Below, in pieces: positions 55,118 through 64,000 of a DNA stretch of 64,000 nucleotides (positions are counted from its first letter, which is position 1; each line of letters starts with the position of its first letter). The position numbers and the translations under genes were made by a program. The DNA lies in contig NZ_FLOC01000005.1 in assembly GCF_900089755.1 (NCBI RefSeq), forward strand, positions 62,001-126,000, read 5' to 3'. The notes beneath the pieces were generated by a model. It was not told the DNA's origin, made no database searches, and saw only the letters and a program-made list of their open reading frames with translations. This DNA comes from Marinomonas aquimarina (GTDB taxonomy: Bacteria > Pseudomonadota > Gammaproteobacteria > Pseudomonadales > Marinomonadaceae).

Positions 55118-56230
55118 TTATTGATGAGCACTTTGCACATCATCTTCAGAATCTTGATAACGCTCTGCTACGCGATAAAACTCGTTCGAAATTTCCAAGA
55201 AAGCCTCCAGCATCACTGGGTCAAAATGACTGCCCTTCCCCTCGACCATGATGGATATGGCTTTTTCATGTGTGAATGGCGGTTTATACACCCGTCGACT
55301 AATCAAGGCATCGTAAACATCGGCAATGGCCATTAAGCGAGCCGAAATAGGAATATCTTCCCGCGACAGAGCATCTGGGTAACCGGAGCCATCCCATTTC
55401 TCTTGGTGCGAGTAGGCAATTTCTTTCGCTAAGGTAAGCAGCTCATTAGGCTCTGATAATTTTTTCTCAGCCGCTTCGATGGCTTCTCGGCCATAGACCG
55501 TATGCAACTTCATGCGCTCAAACTCTTCCGGCGTCAACTTTCCAGGCTTAAGCAAAATGGCATCCGGCACCCCCACTTTACCAATATCATGCAAGGGGGC
55601 TGCTTTATAAAGTAACGTAATACGTTCGGGAGTAAGATAGTCTTTGAAAGCGTCTTTTTCGCGAAGCTTTTCGGCCAGTAGTTTTACGTAGAGTTGCGTG
55701 CGTCGTATATGATTCCCCGTTTCTGGGTCACGGGACTCGGCTAATGCGCCCATGGCTTCCATCACCACATCTTGTAACTCGTCCAGCTTCTTGGTCCGAT
55801 CCAGCACCTTTTCTTCGAGCACCTCATTTTGCCGTTGCAATAAATCGCGGGCCTCTTTCAAGATTAGATGATTTTTAACACGCTCCAGCACAATAGGCGG
55901 ACTAATGGGTTTGGTAATGTAATCAACGGCTCCCATAGCTAAGCCACGTGTTTCATCCTCCACTGCCACCTTAGCGGTTAAAAACACCACAGGAATGTCT
56001 TTTGTGCGCGGATCGGCTTTTAAACGCTCACACACTTCATAGCCATCCATACCAGGCATCATAATATCGAGCAGTATAAGGTCTGGGGCATTATCAGCAA
56101 ATGCCAGCTGCAGCGCTTTATCACCATTGGTCGCAATCTTCGTTTTGTAACTGTCCTTGAGAACGCTATACAGGAGTGACACATTCGCCGGAGTGTCATC
56201 AACAATCAATACTGTTTTTTTATCACTCAT
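55118..56230 (-). CDS. Response regulator with HD-GYP c-di-GMP phosphodiesterase
   Basis: A 370-residue RpfG-like protein: receiver domain (about 1-120, Asp in LILLDIMMPGMDG), a coiled linker, then an HD-GYP domain with PLHDIGKVGVPDAI, the metal-binding HTVYGREAIE and SHQEKWDGSGYP segments, all apparently intact, so c-di-GMP hydrolysis is likely. ATG at 56230 follows GGAG by 6 bp; two earlier starts are in frame. It lies 36 bp downstream of the lone receiver and probably shares its transcript, placing a phosphodiesterase under the large hybrid kinase. Confidence 0.93.
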   Translation of the reverse strand: MSDKKTVLIVDDTPANVSLLYSVLKDSYKTKIATNGDKALQLAFADNAPDLILLDIMMPGMDGYEVCERLKADPRTKDIPVVFLTAKVAVEDETRGLAMGAVDYITKPISPPIVLERVKNHLILKEARDLLQRQNEVLEEKVLDRTKKLDELQDVVMEAMGALAESRDPETGNHIRRTQLYVKLLAEKLREKDAFKDYLTPERITLLYKAAPLHDIGKVGVPDAILLKPGKLTPEEFERMKLHTVYGREAIEAAEKKLSEPNELLTLAKEIAYSHQEKWDGSGYPDALSREDIPISARLMAIADVYDALISRRVYKPPFTHEKAISIMVEGKGSHFDPVMLEAFLEISNEFYRVAERYQDSEDDVQSAHQ

Positions 56231-56266
56231 TTCGTACTCCATCACTGTTACTAACCTAAGCTTAGT

Positions 56267-56653
56267 TTAGGTTTTTGTGCCGAGCTGTTCCTGTAAACAT
56301 TCGACGACCAGGCTCACATTAATTGGCTTATCCAGAAAACCAACTGCGCCAAGAGACAACCCTTTCTCCCTGTCCTCATCAGATGTTTTGCCAGTCAAAA
56401 AAATCACTGGGATAGCGTTTGTCTCAGGCCTTTCTTTCAAGCGTGAACACACTTCAAAACCGTTCATTTCCGGCATCATAATGTCTAACAAGATCAAATC
56501 CGGCTGTGGATCTCGACTGGCTATTTCGAGCGCTTTGATACCGTTCGTCGCAATTTTAGTTCGGTAGTGGTCTTTTAAAGCCGAATTCAGCACTTTGATA
56601 TTCGCAGGGGAATCGTCTAATAGCAGGATCGTTTTTTGATCGCCATCACTCAT
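56267..56653 (-). CDS. Single-domain response regulator
   Basis: A 128-residue receiver with DD, phospho-acceptor Asp in LILLDIMMPEMNG, Thr in FLTGKTS and Lys in LDKPI. It closely resembles the receiver of the next gene (shared YxTKIATNG-KAL and DLILLDIMMP), suggesting duplication. AAGGAGAG precedes the ATG. Starting 25 bp after the giant hybrid kinase, it could be its direct phosphorylation target or a phosphate sink. Confidence 0.92.
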   Translation of the reverse strand: MSDGDQKTILLLDDSPANIKVLNSALKDHYRTKIATNGIKALEIASRDPQPDLILLDIMMPEMNGFEVCSRLKERPETNAIPVIFLTGKTSDEDREKGLSLGAVGFLDKPINVSLVVECLQEQLGTKT

Positions 56654-56678
56654 CTCAACTCTCCTTTACTGGCACATT

Positions 56679-59600
56679 TCAGCTTGCCGACCGCAAAATC
56701 TCTGCGGCACGCCCAAACTCAAAATCATCAATGGCATTGCGCAGTGCCTCAAATACCTCAGCGTCCATTTGTAAGGCCAATTCATCACTCAGCCCTGCAA
56801 ACTTATCTAAGGCATCGCCATCATCGTTGTCTAGCAGTGCCAGCAGCTCCTGAATGCCCGCATGAATGTCTGACACAGGCAATTCAGACTCGATTTTTGA
56901 TAGCACTGCTAAAGCCCCCTCATAATCAAAATTTTCGATTTTCTCAGCAAGCTGAGTGACAAGGTCTGTAGCAACCACTGCATTGATCATTTTCCGGTTT
57001 TCAATAAAGCAGTCTTCCGCATCCCCATCATCTTGCTCTAAGTAGCGCCTTAACTGCGTGAGGACAGTCACACACTGCTGTTGAGACGCTGATGATGAAG
57101 GCGCGGACGAAGCGACTAATTCGTGCTCAGACTCAAACTCCAGCAGCCCCGCAATCAAGGTCGCCATTTGCTGTGAGAAATCGCTTAAAACGGGTGCAAC
57201 GGAGTCAAGCTGTTGCTCTGCGATGGCGGTTTCAAGCCGCTTGGCAATGGACTGAATCCCCTCTGCGCCAAGGTTGCCAGCAACCCCTTTGACGGTGTGC
57301 GCCAATCGTTCGGCCAAAGCAAGATCCCCTGCAGCAATAGCGGCGTCAATCTCTTCTGCAGACTCGGCTTGATCTTTAATAAAGCGCTGTATCAACTCCC
57401 GATAGAGCTTACGATTGCCACCTAGCCTCATCAGGCCTGCCTCGATGTTCAGCTCCTCTAAATTAGGTAGTGCATAGTCCATGCCATCTTGTTGCGCCAA
57501 TGGAGCCGCTCGCTGCGCCTCACCTAGCCCTTCTCGGGGGGTGATCCATTTAACTAAGGCTTTATAAAGCTCAACGGGGTCGATGGGCTTAGCTATATGA
57601 TCTTGCATCCCTGCTTCTAAACAGCGCTCTTTATCGCCTGACATAGCGTTCGCTGTCATGGCGACAATAGGTAAATCCTTATAGTGGGAATCATTACGAA
57701 TTGCCCTAGTCGCCTCAAAGCCATCCATAACAGGCATCTGAAGGTCCATTAGAACAATGTCATAGGGCTTTTCTTTAATACGGTTTAACGCTAATTCGCC
57801 ATCGCTGGCAATGTCCACCCGCATGCCCGCGCGCTCAAGTAGCTCGGTCGCCACTTGCTGATTGATCTCATTGTCTTCCACTAACAAAATGTTGGCACCA
57901 GACACAGACGAGGCAATCGTCTCGTCGCTGGCTTTAGCAAACGATGAGTTAGGTTGTGCGTCACGCCCTAGGGCATACATCGATGCATCCAAAAGCGCCG
58001 ATGCCGTAACAGGCTTACTCAGCACACTTGATACCGTATCGCCCACACGACGTAGCACTTCATTGGTGTCGTAAGAGGTGACCACGACCACTTTTGGCGG
58101 CGATGCTAATTCCGTCATGCTTCTGAGCCGTTTGTTGAATTCTAGCCCATCCATTCCTGGCATTTTCCAGTCAACGAATACAATACTAAATGGGCAACCG
58201 GCTTGATCGTTCTTCGCGATCAATTCCAGCGCTTCCGCTCCTGAAGCCACTAGCATGGGCTCAAAAGTTAAAGACTCAGCAGTCTGCTCCAGTATTTGTC
58301 GCGCCACTGCACTGTCATCAACAATTAATACCGGCAAGCCGCGTAAATCCGGGTCCGGCAAGATTTCCAACTGTTCAGCGTTTGCATCCAGCCCAAGTTC
58401 AACGGTAAAGAAGAAGGTACTGCCTTGGCCAGATACACTCTCCACCCAAATATCACCATTCATCATCTGAGTAAGATTCTTACAAATGCTGAGACCTAGA
58501 CCTGTACCGCCATATTTTCGCGTGGTTGAAGCGTCAGCCTGACTGAAAGACTGGAACAAACCCGCGCACTGTTCTGGCGTCATCCCAATGCCTGTATCCG
58601 CGACACTGATGAGCAGTTTCACATGGTCATCTTTGAGGTCGTCGACAGAGATATTCAGCACAATTTCGCCAGTCTCGGTAAACTTCACGGCATTGTTGAC
58701 CAAGTTAATCAGAATCTGACCAATCCGCAGCGGATCGCCGATCAAGCCCTTAGGCACATCGGACTCCACCGACAGCAGCAACTGCAAATCTTTCTCTTGC
58801 GCTTTCACCAACATCATATTGGTAAGGTTGCTCAGCGTTTCATCTAAGTTGAAAGATATATTTTCCAACTCCAACTTACCCGCCTCTATTTTCGAGAAAT
58901 CTAAGATGTCATTGATAATCCCCAGCAAGGCATTAGCCGCCGAATGTATTTTGTTGAGGTAGTCTTCTTGCCGAGGCGTTAGCTCCGTCTGCAGAGCGAG
59001 ATAACTCATGCCGATGACGGCATTCATAGGGGTACGAATCTCATGGGACATATTGGCCAAGAATTCACCCTTGGCTTTATTTGCCTCGAACGCTTCTTCA
59101 CGCGCTTCTACCAGTTCAGAAATGTCTGTGGAAATACCACCGATGGCATATAGCTTGCCATCGGTATCGTAAACCGGAAACTTGAACGAGACGAAGATAT
59201 GATCAGAGCCATCTGCAAACTTAATGGTTTCTTCAAACCTTAACGTTTCTCCCGTTTCCGCCACTTGTCGGTCGTTTAAGGCAAACTCTTCTGCGACCTC
59301 CTTTGGCAAGATTTCAAAGTCCGTTTTGCCGATCGCCGAATCAAATTTAAGATTTACCACCGACTCCCACACTTTGTTGACCAAAATGTAGCGTCCCTCG
59401 ATATCTTTCATATAGGTGAGAGCTGGCGAATTATCCAACACCGATTGCAGCAACTTTCTGGACTCAGCCAGCGCCCGCTCCGACTCCTTGCGCTGTGTAA
59501 TGTCACGCAGAGAAGTCGCCACCAGTAAGCCATTCGAGGTTTCTATTGGACTAAGACTGACCTCAACCGGAATGTGTTTGCCAGCTTTGGACAAGGCTGT

Positions 59601-62600
59601 GAGCTCCACTTCCTCCCCCATTGAGAGCACCTTGGGTTTGGTCATATAGTTGTATCGGTGCCGCACATGACGCTTGCGAGCGGATTCAGGCATTAACATT
59701 TCGACATGTTGGCCGAGAATTTCTTCTTTCTCATAGCCAAACAGTTGCTGTGCCCGACGGTTCAAGATGGTGATTCGACCGTCTTTATCAGTGATCACCA
59801 TCGGATCCGGTGCCGACTCTAGCAAATTCATAAACTGATCTTTGCTCTGGCTTAACTCTGTTGTCCGCTCTGCCACTTTGATCTCTAAATCGTCTCGGGC
59901 GCGAATCAATGACCTTGTCGCACGGGCACCAATCCAAGTATTGATGGCCATCAGGCTTAACGACAGCAGTAAAGCTGCCCCTAACACTAAGTACAATGTC
60001 GCTCGAGAAATATAGAATCCACGCAAGGCCTCCGCCTCGGAAATTTCTGTTGCTAAGCCGACACCTAATACTGGATCCCAAGTCCATGAACTGATGACTC
60101 GTGTCTCTAAATACCCCAAAGCGCCGTTGGTATTTAAGCCACTATCACCTTCGATTGCATTGGCCACAGGTTGAATAAGGCTTGCCAAGGCTTCAGGCCG
60201 CTCTGGCTGAAAAGAGGCCGGGGACGTTAATTGAATATAACCGGGCTCAGTTTGCGGAAGTAATTGCTCCAGTTCTCTTATGAAACGAGACTGAGTCAAC
60301 AATACCCCAGCACCGTCAAACATGTAGGTTTCACCCGTGTCACCAATACGCCCCTTCCTGAGTATGGCATTGAGCACGCTGTCAGCATCAATGGCCGCAA
60401 TAATCGCCGCAATCACATTGCCGGAATAATCCACCACAGGGGCCGCAATAAATACCTCAGCGGCTTCTGTGGCAGAGCGTTTAACAGGGGGGATAAACAG
60501 CGATTCACCTGCAAACACACGGCTCTTGACCTCACTTAAGATGTGCTCCAAAGATGGGGTATTATCAAACACAGGGGTACCATCTGACAGCACCATATAA
60601 TATTGCCAATCTTCGCCGCTAACATTAGAGCGCTGCATTAAGGATTCCAGCCCTTCATTATTGGCCGTCCACTCCGCTTGCCGTCGCGCCTCAGCAAACA
60701 TAGTATTGAGGCCGGCTTCATTAGCAATGACTGTGACTAGCTGTAATCTACTTTGTACCCAGAAACGCAACGATTCATGGGTGGCATGGAGTACAGTCTG
60801 CAAAGATTGTCCCGCACGCTCTCTTGCTATGGCTTCCTCTCTTGTCAGTGCACTCCAACTAAGAGCCCAAATCAGCACAAGAATGACACAGAGACCTAGC
60901 ATGCCTAGAGCACGAAAGCGCCCCGACTGATAAAGCAATAACGCATCACCACCTTTACGACTCAGCCACCAGGCGGCCAATAAAAATATCGCAGCTAAAC
61001 CTACGGTAATCAAAATCACGCGGATAATCGGGATACCGACTGTAGAAGCCTCAACAACCTGCTCTGTTTCAACATCCAAGCCAACACTGATCCATTTGGA
61101 GCGAATACGATCTCGTTGCGCAGGAGTAATGGCTTGAAAAGCACGGTTAAAAATCTCAACTAATTCGGGCCAATCCTTTCGAACCCCGATGGCGAGATCG
61201 TAACTAAATTCGGTTCTAAAGTTGTTTTTTAAGTTTGTCAGCCCTAATGCCGCAACGCGATCGAGGGCACTAAACTGATTTGCCAACATGGCATCCAATG
61301 TTCCATTGGCTACTTGTTCCAGCCCTTCAGTAAGATTGGCCACTGGAATAATCTCTAACTCTGGGTAATTTTCTTTAAGCCATTGAGAACTGGCATACCC
61401 TGTAATGGCACCAAATTTAAAGTCTTGGATATCCTCGATCGAAGTCGCTTTAGGCGTTTCTTTGCGCGTAATGATGACAGTTGGCAGCGATAGGTAAGAG
61501 TCGGTAAAGAGAAAGTCATCTTCTCGACTAGGCGTCGGTGTCAGCCCTGGCAAAATATCGATTTCACCCGACTTTGCTTGAGCAATCATCGCGGACCAAT
61601 TTTCTTCAGACTTCAGCTGGAACTCGACTCCAAGCTGAGCACCGAGCAGCTTTAGGTAATCCGCAATCATACCTTTGTGATGGCCATTTTCATCAAGGAA
61701 CTCGAAGGGGCGCCAATCATTATCGGCACCAAAGCTGATAACCGGATGATTATTAAGCCACATGAGCTGTTCGTTGCTTAAGTTGGCACGGGAAGTTGAC
61801 TGTCCCCGGGCTCCGCTCTGCTCGGGCTTGAGCCAATTCGATAAAATAGAGACCCGTTCATCACGAGTAATGGAGACAATCGCCTTGGTCAGAATTTTAT
61901 GCAGCATTGGCCTATCACCATTTACTAGCATTCTAAGGGGGCTGCTCCCGAGTTCACTGGGGAAGGAACGAAGGCCAGATAAGGCATTTTCTCGTAAGTA
62001 GTACTCAACCACACTTTGCGAGTCGATGGTGGCATCCACTTGCCCTGCCAGCACTTGCTCGATGGCTTCAATAATGGAAGAAGTTTCCACAATATTAACT
62101 TCTGGCATCGTTTCTTGGATGATGCCGATCGTCGAATAGCCTGATGGGATGGCTAGACTTCGTCCTTTTAAGTCCGACATGGTAGCTATATCGGAACCAG
62201 AACGAGTAAAAACAAACTCTCTCAATAAAATGTAGCTAGGCGTATGAAGAGCATACTCACTTCTATCCTCCGAAAAATACGCCGCGCCGATCACATCGAT
62301 GTCCCCACTTTTGAGTTGCTCATGGAGCTGCGCGTATGCTGCGGGCTCTGAAAAACGGAAGCGTAGTCCAGTTTTCTTAGCGATTAACTCTAAAATATCA
62401 ATGGTAATACCAACGTGATCGCCTGCTTGATTAATGAAATTAAAGGGTGGCCAATCTACTTCTTTACCCACTAGCACAGTAGGGTTTGCAGCAATCCAAG
62501 CTTGCTCAGCCTCGGTCAAACCGATACCACTTGTCACAACCCTATCCAGCGTCATTAAGCTACTCTGTTCAGAGTTTTCAATCACACCAGATAGTTCTTC

Positions 62601-63071
62601 ATCAATAAGGTTGCTAAGACTGTCTATCGCCTCTATTAACTGGCTTTTATTTTCCAAATAGTCTGTCGATTGCAGAAGCGCGATCGCGGTACTAAGATCT
62701 CTTCGCCCCACTTCAACTCGAACTCGTTCTTCGATCGCCAACAATGATTCATTGGCTCCATGAATCAGTGAAATAAGACGATCACCTCCCTGATAATTTT
62801 CTTTAATAGCAAACAAGGTGTCATCGAACATCTGTGCTGCCTCTTGATATCGAGACAGCCATTGTTGATCGCCTGAGTAGCTGTAAGTGGTAATTGAACT
62901 GGTTAAAATCTCATCTTGAAGCGTTAATTCTTGTGTTAGCTCTAACAGTTGCAAAAGCTCATCGGTTGAATTGCGCTCCTCTAGCGCCCAAGCCACTCTG
63001 CCAAGGCCGCAAGAAAGCATTAACAAAACCAACAACCCACCGCGTACCAACCGGATTAAGGCAATCATCAT
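56679..63071 (-). CDS. Giant hybrid sensor kinase (2x SBP, Cache, 2x PAS, HisKA, HATPase, 2x REC, HPt)
   Basis: A 2130-residue unorthodox kinase. In order: signal/anchor helix; a helical segment (about 35-175); two periplasmic solute-binding (SBP_bac_3) domains (about 185-410 and 435-675); two helices (about 690-750); a Cache-like periplasmic domain; a further helix (about 1035-1060); two PAS domains (about 1090-1320); HisKA with His1343 ([14 protein letters not shown]); HATPase ([17 protein letters not shown]); receivers with Asp1634 and Asp1776; HPt with His1925 ([13 protein letters not shown]); and an acidic helical tail. BvgS/EvgS-like twin SBP sensing is combined with a Cache sensor, which is unusual. 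Start ATG overlaps the preceding stop (ATGA) behind GGGAGAGG. Confidence 0.93.
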   Translation of the reverse strand: MMIALIRLVRGGLLVLLMLSCGLGRVAWALEERNSTDELLQLLELTQELTLQDEILTSSITTYSYSGDQQWLSRYQEAAQMFDDTLFAIKENYQGGDRLISLIHGANESLLAIEERVRVEVGRRDLSTAIALLQSTDYLENKSQLIEAIDSLSNLIDEELSGVIENSEQSSLMTLDRVVTSGIGLTEAEQAWIAANPTVLVGKEVDWPPFNFINQAGDHVGITIDILELIAKKTGLRFRFSEPAAYAQLHEQLKSGDIDVIGAAYFSEDRSEYALHTPSYILLREFVFTRSGSDIATMSDLKGRSLAIPSGYSTIGIIQETMPEVNIVETSSIIEAIEQVLAGQVDATIDSQSVVEYYLRENALSGLRSFPSELGSSPLRMLVNGDRPMLHKILTKAIVSITRDERVSILSNWLKPEQSGARGQSTSRANLSNEQLMWLNNHPVISFGADNDWRPFEFLDENGHHKGMIADYLKLLGAQLGVEFQLKSEENWSAMIAQAKSGEIDILPGLTPTPSREDDFLFTDSYLSLPTVIITRKETPKATSIEDIQDFKFGAITGYASSQWLKENYPELEIIPVANLTEGLEQVANGTLDAMLANQFSALDRVAALGLTNLKNNFRTEFSYDLAIGVRKDWPELVEIFNRAFQAITPAQRDRIRSKWISVGLDVETEQVVEASTVGIPIIRVILITVGLAAIFLLAAWWLSRKGGDALLLYQSGRFRALGMLGLCVILVLIWALSWSALTREEAIARERAGQSLQTVLHATHESLRFWVQSRLQLVTVIANEAGLNTMFAEARRQAEWTANNEGLESLMQRSNVSGEDWQYYMVLSDGTPVFDNTPSLEHILSEVKSRVFAGESLFIPPVKRSATEAAEVFIAAPVVDYSGNVIAAIIAAIDADSVLNAILRKGRIGDTGETYMFDGAGVLLTQSRFIRELEQLLPQTEPGYIQLTSPASFQPERPEALASLIQPVANAIEGDSGLNTNGALGYLETRVISSWTWDPVLGVGLATEISEAEALRGFYISRATLYLVLGAALLLSLSLMAINTWIGARATRSLIRARDDLEIKVAERTTELSQSKDQFMNLLESAPDPMVITDKDGRITILNRRAQQLFGYEKEEILGQHVEMLMPESARKRHVRHRYNYMTKPKVLSMGEEVELTALSKAGKHIPVEVSLSPIETSNGLLVATSLRDITQRKESERALAESRKLLQSVLDNSPALTYMKDIEGRYILVNKVWESVVNLKFDSAIGKTDFEILPKEVAEEFALNDRQVAETGETLRFEETIKFADGSDHIFVSFKFPVYDTDGKLYAIGGISTDISELVEAREEAFEANKAKGEFLANMSHEIRTPMNAVIGMSYLALQTELTPRQEDYLNKIHSAANALLGIINDILDFSKIEAGKLELENISFNLDETLSNLTNMMLVKAQEKDLQLLLSVESDVPKGLIGDPLRIGQILINLVNNAVKFTETGEIVLNISVDDLKDDHVKLLISVADTGIGMTPEQCAGLFQSFSQADASTTRKYGGTGLGLSICKNLTQMMNGDIWVESVSGQGSTFFFTVELGLDANAEQLEILPDPDLRGLPVLIVDDSAVARQILEQTAESLTFEPMLVASGAEALELIAKNDQAGCPFSIVFVDWKMPGMDGLEFNKRLRSMTELASPPKVVVVTSYDTNEVLRRVGDTVSSVLSKPVTASALLDASMYALGRDAQPNSSFAKASDETIASSVSGANILLVEDNEINQQVATELLERAGMRVDIASDGELALNRIKEKPYDIVLMDLQMPVMDGFEATRAIRNDSHYKDLPIVAMTANAMSGDKERCLEAGMQDHIAKPIDPVELYKALVKWITPREGLGEAQRAAPLAQQDGMDYALPNLEELNIEAGLMRLGGNRKLYRELIQRFIKDQAESAEEIDAAIAAGDLALAERLAHTVKGVAGNLGAEGIQSIAKRLETAIAEQQLDSVAPVLSDFSQQMATLIAGLLEFESEHELVASSAPSSSASQQQCVTVLTQLRRYLEQDDGDAEDCFIENRKMINAVVATDLVTQLAEKIENFDYEGALAVLSKIESELPVSDIHAGIQELLALLDNDDGDALDKFAGLSDELALQMDAEVFEALRNAIDDFEFGRAAEILRSAS

Positions 63072-63859
63072 AAAGCCTCTCCCTCTTCTGCAAGCTGTGA
63101 TTGAAAGCCATAACGGGTCAAGATGTCTTTATATTCGTCCGTTACTTTGAACTTAACGATCTCAACCTCCAATTGATCTCTTAGGACGCTGGCGTTGTTA
63201 TAGGACTTAGCGATGGCAATGGTGACTGGTAAGCGATATACGGGGGTAGCCACTACTTCAAACGCCTGACTGGCTTTTAATTTGGCGGCCGTCTCCATAA
63301 AAAACTGACGGTTATTGATCGCTACATCGTACTCCCCCGCTAACAACCCTTTTAACTGAGCCACCGAGTCTGCTTTGTAGGCTTTATTAAGATAATCCGC
63401 AGAATCAAAGGCTTTACCGTAGGTCCAGCCGAAATTAACACCGATTCGGTAAGGTGCTAATTGCAGCATATGCCCTGAAAAGTTGATTGAGTGGTCGGCG
63501 CGGGTAATGATGTCCTGTGTTTCGAAGATATGGGGAGTTTGAGTGAAGAGCGCGACTTCTGCTCGCTGAGGTGTGTTGCTAAGGTTTGGGTTAATATCGA
63601 CCTTGCCCTGTCTCATTTCTGCTAACAACAATTGCATGCTGGGATAGCGGCGTACCTTCAACTGGTAACCAAGCTTTTCAGTCACCGCCAAAAGTATTTC
63701 GTAGGACGCGCCATGAAAAAGGCCTTGCTGATCTTGATAGTAGAAAGGGGCAAAGTCTTCCGCTAGCCCAACTCTTAGCACTTTATTCTCACTGGCGAGA
63801 CTGGTTCCAGCGAGCATCAACAGCACTGACAGTACGATAAGTCGTCGTAGTCGTTCCAT
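63068..63859 (-). CDS. Free-standing periplasmic SBP_bac_3 protein
   Basis: A 263-residue secreted solute-binding protein: signal peptide ([17 protein letters not shown]) and a type-II amino-acid-type binding fold ([44 protein letters not shown]). No ABC permease or ATPase lies nearby; instead it overlaps the giant kinase gene by 4 bp, so it is probably an extra ligand-presenting subunit for that kinase. The start at 63859 is chosen for a compact signal peptide; an ATG at 63895 adds a basic 12-residue extension and cannot be excluded. Confidence 0.88.
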   Translation of the reverse strand: MERLRRLIVLSVLLMLAGTSLASENKVLRVGLAEDFAPFYYQDQQGLFHGASYEILLAVTEKLGYQLKVRRYPSMQLLLAEMRQGKVDINPNLSNTPQRAEVALFTQTPHIFETQDIITRADHSINFSGHMLQLAPYRIGVNFGWTYGKAFDSADYLNKAYKADSVAQLKGLLAGEYDVAINNRQFFMETAAKLKASQAFEVVATPVYRLPVTIAIAKSYNNASVLRDQLEVEIVKFKVTDEYKDILTRYGFQSQLAEEGEAL

Positions 63860-64000
63860 TCGGCCATATCCCTTAGCATTGCGCTTGCGAGCCATTTCAA
63901 GGTTTTAGCACATAAAAAAGCCTTCCACCTCGACCCAAGCAGCTTTGATTTGTTCAACATTGCATTACGATCTATCTATTGAACTATAGTACATCCATCG

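Noticed and set aside
56253-56273. Small inverted repeat AACCTAA/TTAGGTT at the end of the lone receiver gene
   Set aside because: AT-rich 7-bp stem that includes the stop codon, no U-run; too weak to call a terminator and the next gene follows at 36 bp.
56670-56687. TGGCAC followed by TTGC, resembling a sigma54 promoter
   Set aside because: The two blocks are 8 bp apart instead of the required spacing (GG to GC about 10 bp), and the site faces the 3' end of the giant kinase gene.
1-64000. tRNA, rRNA, CRISPR arrays, insertion sequences or prophage genes
   Set aside because: Reading the intergenic regions showed no tRNA-like cloverleaf sequences, no regularly spaced repeats and no transposase, integrase or phage structural motifs.

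Overview
The window is about 64 kb of a free-living, flagellated, facultatively respiring marine-type gammaproteobacterium. Gene content (Rnf/Rsx complex, long-loop CydA, MotY, a large chemosensory cluster) and the argG-motY-rnt neighbourhood suggest the Oceanospirillales/Pseudomonadales side, possibly Marinomonas-like. That placement is inference. There are no transposases, integrases, CRISPR arrays or recognisable tRNA/rRNA genes; this reads as ordinary chromosome.

Positions 1-9.7 kb: the 3' part of metG, then the rsxABCDGE operon (1921-8580) with nth (8603) behind it, and a small PilZ-like gene. Positions 9.7-19.9 kb: a ribokinase/nucleoside hydrolase salvage pair, argG, motY, rnt, a ybaN-type membrane protein, a 1072-residue DUF748 envelope protein and a glycerate kinase. 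Positions 20-23.6 kb: a large fusion of a class V aminotransferase and a D-2-hydroxyacid dehydrogenase, transcribed away from a small DUF465 gene across an adjacent pair of ~39-bp repeats. Positions 23.7-30 kb: a complete cydABXDC cytochrome bd operon on the minus strand, including the 38-residue CydX. A candidate FNR-type promoter lies upstream of it.

Positions 30.3-41.1 kb: mixed housekeeping and accessory genes: arfB, an orphan eukaryote-type HisA, a lipoprotein, a phosphatase/diacylglycerol-kinase fusion, a divergent RsgA paralogue, an M23 peptidase, fdhD, a Cache-GGDEF diguanylate cyclase and zapE.

Positions 41.1-64 kb: a minus-strand signalling island. One apparent operon (54641 down to 41110) runs: membrane-anchored receptor-like protein, STAS protein, REC-PP2C-HATPase partner-switch regulator, CheY, CheA, CheW, PAS-PAS receptor with a C-terminal GWEEF tether, transmembrane receptor, CheR, CheD, CheB. 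It resembles Pseudomonas che cluster II joined to an HsbR/HsbA-like partner switch. As written, cheA is split by a third copy of an 8-bp tandem repeat; two copies would restore the family consensus exactly, so this is a slippage mutation, a phase switch or a sequence error. A perfect FNR-type palindrome lies upstream of the operon. Further upstream are a REC-HD-GYP phosphodiesterase, a lone receiver, a 2130-residue hybrid kinase (two SBP sensors, Cache, two PAS, HisKA, two REC, HPt) and a free-standing SBP sensor. Together these point to a regulatory hub linking respiration state, small-molecule sensing, cyclic-di-GMP and motility.
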